A model generated the notes under the pieces. The model ran no database searches and was not told where the DNA came from. It saw only the letters and a list, made by a program, of their open reading frames with translations. Below are positions 22,185-34,820 of a DNA stretch of 64,000 nucleotides, one piece after another; the first letter of the stretch is position 1, and each line of letters starts with the position of its first letter. The translations under genes were made by a program, and so were the position numbers. Source of the stretch: Diplosphaera chodatii (taxonomy: Eukaryota > Chlorophyta > Trebouxiophyceae > Prasiolales > Stichococcaceae). The DNA is taken from positions 1,240,001 through 1,304,000 of the forward strand of contig JAALGY010000062.1 of NCBI GenBank assembly GCA_032358165.1, written 5' to 3'.

Positions 22185-25100
22185 CTAGCAAGCTTGGTCA
22201 CGAGCTCCAGGTCCTTGAGGTGGCAGCACCCCTGCCACGCGAAGGCTGTGCCACATGGCCTCCACAACAGCATCTCGATCAACTGTGCGCCGGTGCTCAT
22301 ACGCCAGTCGTGCCAGCTGCGCATGCACCCCCTGCGAACATTGCCGGCAAGGCTCGACAAGGTACACGTTTCAGACGGACGGCTGACGACGTGCAGTAAG
22401 GTTGACAGCAGCACTTTGGTGTGGCGTGCATGGTACACCCGACACGCTGGGCAGTAGCTGTGCAGATGCCCTTTGCAGTACCTCGAGCTCTGCAAGCAGG
22501 CAGCCGCGTGTCTCCTGCACCAGCTGCTGCTGTAGTGCTGCGGCACGTGCGAGGTCTGCTGGAAGCGGCTCTGGAGCTGCCAGAGCTGCATCATGTTGAG
22601 ACAGCCAGTTACTCACCACATTGACAGGCTGCCCGCCAAGGCACCTAGCAGCACAATTGGGCGGCAAGGCACACTTGGTGGCATGCAAGCAGCCGTGCCA
22701 CGAGTTTGAAAGGACAAGAAATGGGGTATCACCTGGACTGTCGGCGGGAGGCTCAGGGTTGACTGCAAGCTCCAAGGGTTCAACTTCTCGCTGCTCAACT
22801 GCTGCAGCAGCTGGGGCGGGATCAAGTGGTGCTGCCGCCTAGCATGCAGCAGCAACAACAACATGAGGCCATAGCATAGTTCGGTCATGCATATACGGCT
22901 TGTCAGGAAAGGCCGTCCTGATGGTACCAGGCTGCAGGCCAGCTGCGCCTGCACAGCAGCACTATGGATGTATGGCACTTGTTTTCAGTCGCTGTACCTG
23001 CGCATCGTCTGGATGGACGCCACCCACGAGTGCCGCCTCCACCTCAGACGCCAGCGCCTGCAGCGGGTTGCCATCCTGGGGCCCCCCAACCGCGCCATCG
23101 GGAGCTGCCTTGGCAACGCCTGCCTCTATATCGCTGTCACGGCCTTGCACGCTGGCAAGGCCGCTTGCTTCCAAGCTGCCGTTGGCCAGCTGGCTGCCCT
23201 GCTGCAACATCTGTGCAGCACCACCAGGGTGTCGTGATGTGGGAGCTGCTGGCACAGCAACAATGACAGAAGGCCCAAAGGCCCATCATCCAGAGGATGC
23301 CAGTCCAAATGCACTCCTGCAACCGTGCGCGATTCCCAGCCGACCTGGTCTGCGGATGGCGCCGCATCGCTGTCCAGGTGCATGTCGTCCTGGTCGTCCG
23401 CAAGCCCATTCGCCACGGGCAGCAGCTCATCGTCGACGGCTGCACTGGTGCCCCCCTGCGAAGCCTCTGTGTCCTGCACGAGGGGGGTGCAGAGGACCAC
23501 GACTTGTCAGGTGGCACTATGCATGACGTCCAACATTGCCCCTCCGCCAAAAGGCGCATGTTCCACAGTGACCCAAGCAACTGAGGCACTGAGGCCGCGT
23601 TTGATGTGCGTCTGCGGCAGCCGGCTGACACGGGCTCCGTGCTGGGCCCGCTGGCCGGCCCTCACCGGGCGGCCCTGCGAGGCGCGCTCCGCGCGGCGCT
23701 GCTCCTCCCGCATGCGCCGCATGTGCGCCTCCGGGTCGTTGAACAGGAGCTTGTCGTCCACGGTGGCGCCCTGCGCCCGTGCGCCCGCCCGCGTGCCCCG
23801 GTCCCTGTGGCCACCATGTGCCATCTTGTGCATGGCCGCAGGCAGCGCAAACTCAGCGTGCAGGGTTGCTGCAGGCAGCTGGAACGTCCGAGTGGTCACG
23901 CTCAGATCGCCCCAGGCTCGGGGTTGGGGCGCGTTGTGGAGTCAGTCAGGCGGCACTGCTTGGCTCATGCGTGCAGGTGCGGGTGCAGAGGTGGCGGCAG
24001 CCGAGCAAGGGGCACCTGCCCGGTCGGGGCGTCTGCACAGCGTGCGCCAGGTCCTGCTGCGATGCACGTGCCGCTGGCGGCAGCAGCGGCGCCTCCATGG
24101 CAGCTGTATGGCAAGACGAAGCAGTAGGCAGCCACTGACTGCATACTCAATGCAAGACAGAGGGGCCAGCAGGCAGCTACTCTGCCACGCCAACAGCTTT
24201 ACAAGTAGCCATGATAGGCCAAAGAAGAAAACTCCACGAACTACAATCACACATCGGCAGCTCACCCTCTGGGCCAGGCGGCAGGCCGCCCCGCTCGTGC
24301 AGGGCACTGGTGGCGGCCACCACGTCCTGCGGCAGCTGCTCTGACAGCCGCGTGCATGCCTCGTCTACAAGAGCGTGGGCTCTGCTGACCTGTGTGCACG
24401 ATGAAGCTCGGGAGTTGCACAGCACGACAGCTGGGTGGTGTCTGGCGTGCATGCCGCCCCACAAGCATGCAGCATCATGTGCCAGTCGCTGACAGAGTCG
24501 GCGCTGGGATGGAGCGCCGTTCATGGTCCAACTGGGTCATGGGGGCGCATGCGCCCCGACTCGCTGTTGCCAACCCATCTTGCAAGGACTGTGCACATGT
24601 GCTGGTGACAATGCTCAGCTGGTAGCAGCCATCGTCCTGCTTATTGAGGCTGGCATGGTTTAGTAGTATGTTCAGGACAGAGCAGGGCGGTGGATTGTCA
24701 CCTCACGCGCGCCGCGTGCCTCGCCCGCCCAGTACTGCTGCGTGGCGGTGGCGATGCCCCGCAGGTCGGCCATGTAGGCCGCCAGCGTGGGGTACCGCCG
24801 TTGATCCACGCGCATGAGCAGCGTCGACAGGTCCATCGGGCTGCTCACCTGCACACATGCCATGCCACGTGCGTGACGTGACTGTACAGCCGGCCTTACC
24901 AACCAACCTCATGACGCTGTCATTCATCCAGCTTGCTGGCGCATGGACACTACAGCAGAGTACAGTGGTTGCCGTTCATATGGTACTGCGGCATGTTAGA
25001 GTACTGTCGTTCAAAGCACCAGTTCACAGCTGTGGCACAGTCGTAAAAATGATGCTGACGTCTCAATACTATCTTGCAGCTAGTTGACAATCATGCGTGC

Positions 25101-28100
25101 AGCATTGGCATTGAACTCTCCCTCATCAGAACAATGACATTCACACCAACTGCTGGATGCTCGCACCAGCTCCAGATACTCTGGGTCCTCTTCCGGCGTG
25201 ACGGGCTCCGCAAAGGCGCGCCAGCGCCTGTCGCACAGCAGCCGCGTGGTGACGTCGCGCAGCGCCATGCGCAGCGCCTGGACAGCATCACATCAGTACG
25301 GTGCTGGAAACCTCAAGCATAGTCTCAGATGCTGGCTGTTCGTGTGCTGGCTGCTCGTGTCTGCGATGTGAACAGGCTGATGTGTGTGCAGGCATCACAC
25401 TCGTGGTGGTAAGCAGATTGGTCACGTAGACTGTGTGTTACCCGCAGCGCCGCCACATCTGCCTGCCGAGCTGCACGCTCTGCCGCTGCCTTGGCCGCTG
25501 CATCTGCAGCAACCGCTGCCTGCTCCACTTCTGGTGCCTTAGGTAGCTGAAGAAGGGAAACCCGCATGTCAGCCTTGTGCGAGCGCAGCTGCCAGAAGAA
25601 CCAATACACAGTAGCATGTGCGATGCTGGGTGTCCGAGGTGGTGTCATCCGAGCAAGTGTTGCGGTCGGGTGGTGACTGCACCTGCGGGGGTGCTGGCTG
25701 CTGGTGCGGCGCCTCAGGTGGCGGCTGGAACGCCAGCAGGCGAGCGACTGACTCGAAGAAGGCACCCCGCTGCTCCTCTGCTGGCGGTCCAAGCTCGTGC
25801 ACTGTTGTGCCAATGGCGCCAAACAGACCTGCACCAACACAACAGCTGAGGGGGGACCTCTGCGCAGAGGACGTGCGTCGTTCTGTCAGCTGTTGCTGTG
25901 GGTGCCCGACTGCAACACAGAATCAGATCCGCGGGACCCTAGGCTGACCTGCAGCGTCTGGGTCCAGTTCGGACAGCGGGACGTCAGCGGTCACCAGCAG
26001 CAGCAACGGCGCTGTGGGCGGCAGGTCTGCCAGCAGCATCCACAGCGTCACCCGCAGCGATGGAGGCGCCGTCGTCCACCTAGTGACCAGAGCAACGCCT
26101 CGTTTCACCGCAAGCTCCAGCTGTGAACTGCGATATTGCCCCATCCACATCATGCATGTGGACCCATTCAAAGACCAGCACAAGTCCAGGGCTCACCAGA
26201 GCTGCAGGTGTGGCAGGTACAGCACCGCGGGTGCAGCTCGGCGCGCCTCCACCACTGCGTGCACCAGCGCCTCTTCTGGCGACCTGCAGGCATGTGCTTG
26301 CTGCTCAGTGCGGAACATGGGGCATGGCCATGTGGACCTAGGTGCTACCGGCCTCATCAACATTCAGCAGGACATACCTGGAGTTGGCGTCGGACAGTAG
26401 GTTGGGCAACCCGATCGCGTGCACAGGCAGCGCTTCCAGTGCCGCTAGCAGCGCGGGCGCCAGGTGGGCCTGCCCCGCGCCTTCCGGGCCGCACACCAGG
26501 GCGCGCGCCTGCACCGAGTGCCCCATGGGGGTGCCGCCCAGCTGCAGCCCGCTGGCTGCATGCCCTGCGACACATTGCCAATTGGAGGTCAGGTGTCGTC
26601 CATGATCTTGGCTTCTCAGGAATCAAGTTATGCACAGGTATGATACAATCGACAGGCACCAGTGGATGTTGTGCAATATACTGTAGCATGCCGGCAGGTG
26701 TCGCTCGGACGCACATCCATCTGCAGCTGTGGACTTCGCTGCGCCGGCAGACTGCACCATTGCGCAGGGCGGAAAAGCCTGCCGCAAAGCTGCCATTGCC
26801 GCTGTGAGCTGCGGCTGCAGGCATGGCGCCACTAGCGGAGACAGCAGCCTGCAGATCGATACACATGTCATGAGTCATGGTCATTGTGCCCGGCTGTTGC
26901 AGAGCAGATACAGGTTTGGGAGTAGTCACATTGCTGATCAGATCCCCACGCCTGCACGCCTTTTGCCTTCTGCTGTCATCTGTAGTACTAGTAGCCTTTT
27001 GAAGTGCAATGATAGCGCTCATACCTGGCCGGGCTGGCGACTGAGCGGCCCGAGGCAGGCGTAATAGAGCGGAACGCGTCCTCAAAGTCCTGCTGCTGCA
27101 CGCTCACCCGGCGGGGGTCCACCAGCAGCTTGTCGTCGCTGGCGTAGATCTGCGGGTAGCTGCGGCGCAGCGCCACCAGTGACGCCTCCGTGCACAATGC
27201 CTGCGGCAAGCAGCTGCATTGTCGAGACCTTGTTGCAGGCAGTGGCATGGGGAGCAGGATCTTGACACAGTGTTTCACAGAAACTGCAAAGCAGTGGACC
27301 AATTCCCTTCATCAGGCGATTGACAAATGCACAGCTCGGCAATTCTGCAGTGAACCCTGGCATCACCTTCAGGTCTGCACCGCAGTAGCCGGCGGTCATG
27401 CCAGCGAGGTGCACTAGCAGCGGCTGTGGGGGACGCTCCGTCCAGCTGCGGGTGTGGATGCCCAAGATTGTCTCACGTGCCTCCACATTGGGCAGCGGAA
27501 ACAGCAGCTCCCGGTCAAAGCGGCCCGGCCGCCGCAGCGCCGAGTCCAGCGCGTCCGGGCGGTTTGTTGCGCCGATGACGACAACCTGTGGGTGGAGACA
27601 CTAGGTCAGAACTGGAGCATACGTTGATACATTCATGGCAAGACACCTCCAAGGTTGCACGGTTGCGTGATGACAGACAAGGTGGCTTCAGCTGCACCGT
27701 GACGCTGCACAGAAAAACCCTCTTGGCATCGTAAACACGGGGCAAATATCATGTGGCGGGCCAGCAGCACACCTGGCCGCGGGAGGTGAGGCCGTCCATG
27801 AGCGCCAGCAGCGTGGACACAATGGAGTTGTGGATCTGGTCCTGCTTGCTGCTGCGCACCTGCCGACCGGACACACACACGCTCCCTCACGCATTCAACC
27901 CAAGGACTTGTGGACCGGGAAGAGACATGTGGGTGCTTGCTGACGCTTGAGGCCTAAGTGACGCCTGTCGCAGGAGCCGCGCAGCAGCACAGGCGCACCG
28001 GCGCCAGGCCGTCCAGCTCGTCGAAGAAGATGATGGAGGGCTGGCAGCGCTCGGCCTCGGCGAACAGCAGCCGCAGCATGCGCTCCGCCTCGCCGACCCA

Positions 28101-29649
28101 CTTGGACAGGATGTCGGCGCCCTTGCGCATGAAGAAGGTCACTTTGCGCCCCGCCCGGCTCGCCTGCGCCGCCAGCGCCCTCGCCACCAGCGTCTTACCG
28201 GTGCCTGCAGCTAGTGTGCTCGGCTTGGCGTCCGTCGACCCACTATGGTTGCCCATTGAAGCATCATGCGCAGGCTCCGGCACAGCTCACGTGACTCAGC
28301 ACCTGCAACCTGGCGCATCGGTAGGAGCCGGAGAATTCATGTGTGACAGACCCACCTGGTGGCCCATACAGCAGCACACCCCTGGGCGGCGCCACATTGA
28401 AGCGTTCAAAGAGCTCCGGGTAGACCAGCGGCAAAAAGATCATCTCCTTCAGCTTGTCGATGTAGCCGTCCAGGCCACCGACCTGGTCAAAGGTCACCGA
28501 TGGATCCACCTGCACAACACAGTGAGATTGCGTTGCAATTGTCAGCCTGTGAATCAACCACGCGTATCTTCAATGCGCCAGCGTATTGTCTAGGCAATTT
28601 GTGTGTCATGCTCACCTCCACCGGCGTGATCTCAACATTCCGGCTGGCGTCCCCAGGAGCGCTGTGGGTCCCATTGGCGCCAGCGGGCAGCATGGCATCC
28701 GGTGCCGCATCACGTTGCGCCGGCTGGCCGCTGCCCAGCCCACCTCCCAGCAGTGGGGCGCCGCCCAAGGGACCGTCAAATGCTGCAATGCAGGTAACGA
28801 GAACCCTTCAGCAGCGATACCGCAAGGTAATCGGTCTGTCTTTCTCCGTCTGCCTCAAAGGTGATGTCGACTGGAACGCAGCAATACCTGCTGAGTCTGG
28901 CAGAACAGCCCAGCCGTTGCCAAGCTCGTTCCCGTCTGACCATGCGCCGCTGCCGACCGTCGGGCGCCGCCGCCGCCGCCGCCCCCCCATGCTGAGGCGC
29001 TCACGGAAGCGCCGCTCCATGCGGTGTGCCAGAACCCTGCTCGACGCACAGGACTCTCACATGCCAGCACCTTGTCCACACTAACCATATGGTGCTGTCA
29101 ATGCTGTCGAGGAGGGTGGAATGCATGCACAAGAGGACGGTCAGCGGAAGAACGCGGGATTGCAGCGGGGACCAGTGCGGGCCCACCTTTCACGCTCGCG
29201 CAGCTCCTCCTTGGGCGGGCTGTAGCGCACCTCCCGCATGATGCGGCTGCGGTCCCGCAGGCTGTACCTCCCCCCGCCCAGCTCGGCTGCTTCCTCCTCC
29301 TCTTCCTCGTCTTCCTCATCCATGCTGTCATCCTCGTCATCTTCATCCTCCTCTTCATCATCATCCTGGTCATAAGTGACATAGGCGTATCTCCTCCCCA
29401 ATGCTGACCATATCGCCACCTTGCTGTACCATGTACGGCAGTGAGGCCTGCAGAGCTGCATGACAGCTTAGCTGAGGGGACTGTCAGCAAAATGATGAAC
29501 CGCACCTTGCCATCGTCCACGCGGCGGCGCTTGGCTGGCGGATCAGTGTCCTGCGACTCGAAGGTGAACCGCTGCAGGGTGTTGCGATCGCGAGATGGGT
29601 AGCGTCGGCCAGAACCCTGCTCCTCATCTTCAGGCGGCGATTGCTGCAT
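22185..29649 (-). CDS. ATAD2/Yta7-type AAA-ATPase with bromodomain
   Basis: Chromatin-associated AAA protein of the ATAD2/Yta7 family (plant homologue BRAT1). The N-terminus has [12 protein letters not shown] and a nuclear-type AKRRR (about 29600-29510), a long Asp/Glu tract (about 29380-29280), then [23 protein letters not shown]1 has [20 protein letters not shown] (about 28500), Walker A GPPGTGKT split by an intron (28358 and 28205), Walker [13 protein letters not shown] (about 28040), sensor [10 protein letters not shown] and [10 protein letters not shown] (about 27570-27510). AAA2 is degenerate: [16 protein letters not shown] (about 26500) replaces Walker A, followed by [20 protein letters not shown]. 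The bromodomain follows ([37 protein letters not shown], about 25275-24700). The C-terminal helical tail [20 protein letters not shown] ends at TAG 22185-22187. The start could be 29718 or 29649. Exons between 24250 and 22400 are poorly resolved. The usual acetyl-lysine-binding Asn appears to be Trp. Confidence 0.83.
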
Positions 29650-30737
29650 GATCAACCGCATGCTCAACAGCCTACGGGTGGCATGTGATCGTCCTGTGCG
29701 GCAATATGTGCCGGACACATTGCCAACGGGCAGTACCTAGCATTTCGTGTGTCATATTGAAGCCGTGCAGTCCATGCAGCGCACCAGACTACTGCGCAGG
29801 CTGCGCCCACTGTGTGGTGGTGGTCGTTTGCTGTCCCGACTCCGATGGCGGGGCACAATGATCACGTCCTCATCATCCTGTCAAGCAGGCTACCAGGGCG
29901 TTGGCTGCTCGCTGGTGCACAGCAAGCATCCAGCTGCATGGTCCTGCAGACTCGGCGACACGTGGCATGGTGCTTCGGCTGACCACGAGGATAGCTACGA
30001 CAATGGGCGTACCGAGTCGACCAGGGACTCTGGTGTGGCTTCAGCTTTGCTCGCGCCCCCCAGCCCCGCCGTTTGCACAGACCGTGTCAGGCGCCTACCC
30101 TCCTGCATGCAGCATGACTTGAATGAACATACTTTGATCATTCAAAACTGCAGCACCCTGCATGCCCACACGCTGCTGTTGAATATCCGCTAACATGCTG
30201 TGAATGTACAAAGCAAAGTTCAACATGCGTCTGCATTGAGCTGCTCGGCTGGAGCTCACCGACTGAGCAGCACCATTGCTCCGGGTTCGCCTGCGTTCGC
30301 TCATTACAGATGTGAAGGCGACTGCATAAGCAGTCACCTGATGTCTCGTCTAGGCATCTAATACTGCTTGGTGGCTCTGCATTCGATAGTCCACTGCATG
30401 CATGGCGATCGATCGAGACATGCCATCTCGCCAGCATGTGGTGGAAGCAGGACGCATGTTTCCGCCAACTCGCGCAAGCAAATGCAGAGTGCTGTTGCAT
30501 CAGCTGCGGTTGTAACCTTCAGCGACAAGCACACAGCTTGTTGCTGATCACTGTATCCTTGCAAACACGTTGCGCTTGCCAAAGCAAGTACCAGGCTTTA
30601 CAGCTCAGCTATCAGCCGACTTGGCTTCGAAAGACATACGCTGCTCATTGTGTACGGCTACAGCAGCAAACGCAAATACGCATGCTGTCAAAGGAAATGC
30701 ATAGGAACCGCTGAGTGCAGCTTGAGCATCCGGCAAG
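29650..30737. promoter_or_regulatory. divergent intergenic region ATAD2-like / CCT7
   Basis: About 1.1 kb separate the two divergent starts. It should contain both promoters and 5' untranslated regions. Several TGCATGC-type palindromic words are visible (for example near 30393-30402). No protein family is recognisable in either strand and no TATA-like element stands out. Confidence 0.5.
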
Positions 30738-33700
30738 ATGATGGTGGGTCTCGAAGCGGTGGCTGATGAACAGTCCAGAGCCTGTGCAGTGAGGTCACTG
30801 GATACCTTGTGCACATGTGTGTCACCTCAATTACCTTCTGCAACGTGCAGCAACCGCCGATCATCCTCCTGCGGGAGGGCACGGACACCAGCCAGGGCAA
30901 GCCGCAGCTGATCAGCAACATCAATGCATGCATGGCAGTGGTGGACGCCGTGCGCTCGACGCTGGGTCCCCGCGGCATGGACAAACTGGTCATCGACGAC
31001 AGAGTGCGCGGACGTTTCATCGTGCACCGGTCTTGGTGGAAGTTGCAGCGGCATGTCGAAGGCGCAGACACCGGAGGCTTTGGGCGTATATTCATGCCGT
31101 TCTGGTCCCGTCACAGGGCAATGTGACCATCTCGAATGATGGCGCCACTATCATGAAGAAGCTTGAGATTGTGCACCCGGCAGCCAAGGTCCTGGTGGAC
31201 ATCTCGCTCTCGCAGGACGCAGAGGTGCGCAGCCAGCAGCTGCCTTGCCAGCATGTGCACGAGGACCCTGGACGGAGGTTGGCATACCCATGTTAAAGGG
31301 TGAGGAGTCATGCGGATACTTGTCTGATAACACGCGCAGGTGGGTGATGGTACCACCTCAGTGGTTCTGCTAGCTGGCGAGTTTCTGAAGGCAGCAAAGC
31401 CCTTTGTCGAGGAGGGCGTGCATCCGCAGGTGGGTCTCGACTTCAAGTGGCGTCATGCCTGATGTGTGGGTGCCGTTCCCTGCGTCTGCTCGTGCCACGC
31501 GCTGGCCTGACATGTGTGCCTGTGCACCCTGCAGAACATCATACGCAGCTACCGCCAGGCTGGCCTGCTGGCGGTCCAGAAGCTCAAAGAGCTGTCCGTC
31601 GATATTGGCACGGACGACAAGACACGCCAGCGGGACATGATGGTCAAATGTGCCATGACGTCCATGAACAGCAAATTGGTGTGTTTCCTGACACCCCACC
31701 ATGCGCGTGCTCCGCATCTGTCTTGGAACGGAACAACGCTGACCAGTTGCATGTACGCCATGTGAGGCTCTGTCTTCCTGACACACTGTGAACTGCTGTT
31801 GCTGCAGGTCAGCGGAGAGAAGGAGTTCTTTGCGAACCTCGTTGTGGATGCGGTGTCCAAGCTGGACCCCCAGACGCTCGATCTGCGCATGATTGGCATC
31901 AAGAAGGTGGGTGGAGGCATTAGGGACGACAATAATGCTAGCAGTCATGTCGTGCACTCACTCGGTACACATGGGTCCCCATTACCATGATGTGGCTGAG
32001 TTTCTGACGGCATCATGTTATCGCAAGCAGGTGCAAGGCGGCGGACTGCGAGACTCGTTTCTGGTGGATGGGGTCGCATTCAAGAAGACCTTCTCTTATG
32101 CAGGATTCGAGATGCAGCCGCGGTCATTTGACAGCCCAAAGGTCCTAGCCCTCAACATTGAGCTGGAGCTCAAGTCAGAAAAGGAAAATGCTGAGGTGAG
32201 ACATTCACAGCTGGTCATCTGCTCTGCAATTACATGGCTGCAAATGCTGGGCTGTGCCGAATGCACAACAGTCGGGGTCTTGGGCAGTGTTTCATTGTAT
32301 GTGGGACAGCATGCACTGGCTTCGACCATGCATCTGCTGCAAGCCTGTTGAACTGAACGTGCTTGCAGATCCGGCTAGACGACCCAGCGAAGTATCAGTC
32401 AATTGTCGATGCCGAGTGGAACATCATCTACCAGAAGCTGGATGCGATTGCAGCGTCGGGCGCAAAGATCGTTCTGTCACGCCTTGCAATCGGCGACCTT
32501 GCCACACAGTACTTTGCTGATCGCGACATCTTCTGCGCCGGCCGGGTGTGCTCTCTACGCACCTGCCACACTCTCCGAATATGCAGACATGTTCCTGCTA
32601 TGTCAGGTCTGCCAAACGAGATGACGCCGTGCACCTCATAGCTGAAGCCTCTGCTGGCAAAGCTGAAAACTGTGCCACGAGAGGATCGTCAGTCGTGTCA
32701 GCCAGTCCCTAGGCAGGCAACACGTGTGCAGTCTTCCTCTTGCTCTGTTCCAGGTGACAGAGGAGGACCTGCAGCGCGTGTCGCAGGCGACGGGTGCGCA
32801 GGTGCAGACCACGGTGAATGGCCTGAGCGACTCTGCTCTCGGCACCTGCGCCCAGTTCCAGGAGAAGCAGGTAAGCTGCCCATGCGGATGGAGACTGTGC
32901 CCGGGCTTAGTGTGCGTCGAAGCTGCATGTTGGCGCCCACGCTTGTAAGCGACAAAATGTACTTCAACAGGTGGGCGGCGAGCGGTACAACCTCTTCACG
33001 GGCTGCCCCAAGGCGCGCACAGCCACCTTCGTGCTGCGCGGCGGCTCTGAGCAGGTATGCAATCGATCAGGGCTGCTGCACCGAGCACCCAGTGGCATGG
33101 CATTCCGGGATCTCGATCTTCTCCCAGCTCTGGACACCCAGTGCCTGCTGTATGACACACATGCATTCTCTGTGGCTCTGTAGTTCCTGGATGAGGCGGA
33201 CCGCTCGCTGCATGACGCCATCATGATCGTGCGGCGGGCGCTGAAGAACTCCAATGTGGTCGCTGGCGGTGGCGCCATTGACATGGAGCTCAGCAAAGCC
33301 CTCAGGTGGGTGCAACTGCCGCTTGTCTCTGAGAGCATTGCCGCACTTCCTTTGCCTGGTCTGCCTGTTGTGTCTGCAGTTGTGTCTGCAATGTCCTTGC
33401 GCTCGCACACCGCTGCTAGCACATTTTGCACCTCGGGGCCAAGAGTTGGACTTTGTGTGCAGGGAGCATGCACGCTCAATACCGGGCAAGTCGCAGGTGT
33501 TCGTCAACGCCTACGCGCGCGCCCTGGAGGTCATCCCCCGGCAGCTGTGCGACAACGCGGGCTTCGACGCCACGGACGTGCTGTCCCGCCTGCGCAACAA
33601 GCACGCGCAGAGCGAGGACCGCGGGAAGCACTTCGGCATCGACATCAGCACAGGTGCACAACAGCAGCCGCAGTTTGCTGTGCCCACCTTTCGCTGTGAT

Positions 33701-34107
33701 CCGCACTGGACCTTAGTGAATGACCAACAGCTGTCAGCATCCTGCTGCCATGGCCTTGCAGGCGGCATGATCGACACGTTCGAGTCGTACGTGTGGGAGC
33801 CTTCACTCGTGAAGGCTAATGCCATCACCGCCGCCACGGAGGCCGCCTGCCTGGTGCTGTCCGTGGATGAGACCATTACAAACCCGCGATCAGAGGTGCG
33901 GAGTTGCTGCTGGGGCAGAACGTCATGAGGTTGGCATTCAACTCCGATCCTTCGCCAAGGCGTGCCTCTGTCATAGGCTGAGTGTCACGGTGCGTTTTTG
34001 CACAGGCTGCGGACATGAGCGGTGGTGGCATGGGCGGTCGCGGCATGCCAGGGCGTGGAATGATGGGTGGCAGGGGCCGTGGCCGCGGACGGGGAATGCG
34101 CCGCTGA
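30738..34107 (+). CDS. CCT7: T-complex protein 1 subunit eta (CCT7)
   Basis: CCT7 is one of eight subunits of the cytosolic chaperonin TRiC/CCT, which folds actin, tubulin and other proteins using ATP. The first coding exon appears to be only ATGATG (30738-30743), followed by a GTGGGT donor and a 107-nt intron; exon 2 at 30851 continues [20 protein letters not shown], giving the family start MMQP.IILL.EGTDTS. Further exons carry [40 protein letters not shown], the nucleotide motif [15 protein letters not shown] (about 31342), [124 protein letters not shown] and [20 protein letters not shown] with [11 protein letters not shown]. The Gly/Met/Arg-rich tail [20 protein letters not shown] ends at TGA 34105-34107. 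Family-typical length. Confidence 0.95.
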
Positions 34108-34820
34108 TGCGCCTTGCTGCTGCCATCGTGCCTATTGGAGGCTTTGGGCATGACCATGACAATGAGCCGACAATTCGGCCCAGTTGCTGTTGTCTGCAAG
34201 TTTCGCAAGGTGCAAGCCAGGAACGCGTCTCGGTCGTCACCAGTCGTCAAAGCTCAAAGGCAACGGATTGTCGTTGACAACCTCAAATGCACCTTTGCGC
34301 GGTCGTACAATTATTTGTCGCATTGCTTCTGTCTTACAGAAAGTGCTTAGCTATGAGCGAGTCCCTGTGACGTTGCTGCATCCGTGACTCGCGAGAAGTC
34401 GCTGATTTGCACTTGACTGCAGGTCATCCCTACTGTCCTAGGTGGCAATCCCTGCACATGCATCCCTAAGGACCGCAGCGCCCACTCTGTGGCTACGAGC
34501 AGCACAGCGTTCGAGATGCAGGTCAGATGTGCTGTTCCGACGCGCATTCTGCACAGGAGCTGCTATGTTGTCAGCGCGCCCCACTTCCATGCCGCGGTGG
34601 CATGCCGCAGCACAGCCGAGCCGACAGCGGCCTGGCGAGAAGACGTGTTTGGTGCGGCGGACAGCTGCATACGGGCCACGATCGGCTGATCGCGACACTC
34701 TATTCTTCATCATGCGGCGCCAAATTCCCACATAGCTGCCTAGCAGGGAGTGTTTGCACCCCTGCGCCACCCTGATACGATCAAGCTACCGTGCGTGATA
34801 CCGACGACCTGCTGTCGCAG
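34108..34820. other. CCT7 3' region and unresolved 5' part of the EF-hand gene
   Basis: This holds the 3' untranslated region of CCT7 and probably the promoter and first exon(s) of the next gene. An arginine- and alanine-rich open stretch at about 34500-34735 could encode an organelle-targeting leader, for example the frame with MLSARPTSMPRW, but it begins without a convincing ATG and its splice to the next exon was not resolved. Confidence 0.35.

Noticed and set aside
22900..24344. + strand frames up to 339 codons
   Set aside because: Antisense to the C-terminal part of the ATAD2-like gene, with Arg/Ala-rich shadow composition and no motif.
34442..34735. Arg/Ala-rich frame that looks like a mitochondrial leader for the EF-hand gene
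   Set aside because: The frame opens with GTG rather than ATG, ends in a stop, and I could not find splice sites joining it in phase to 34821.
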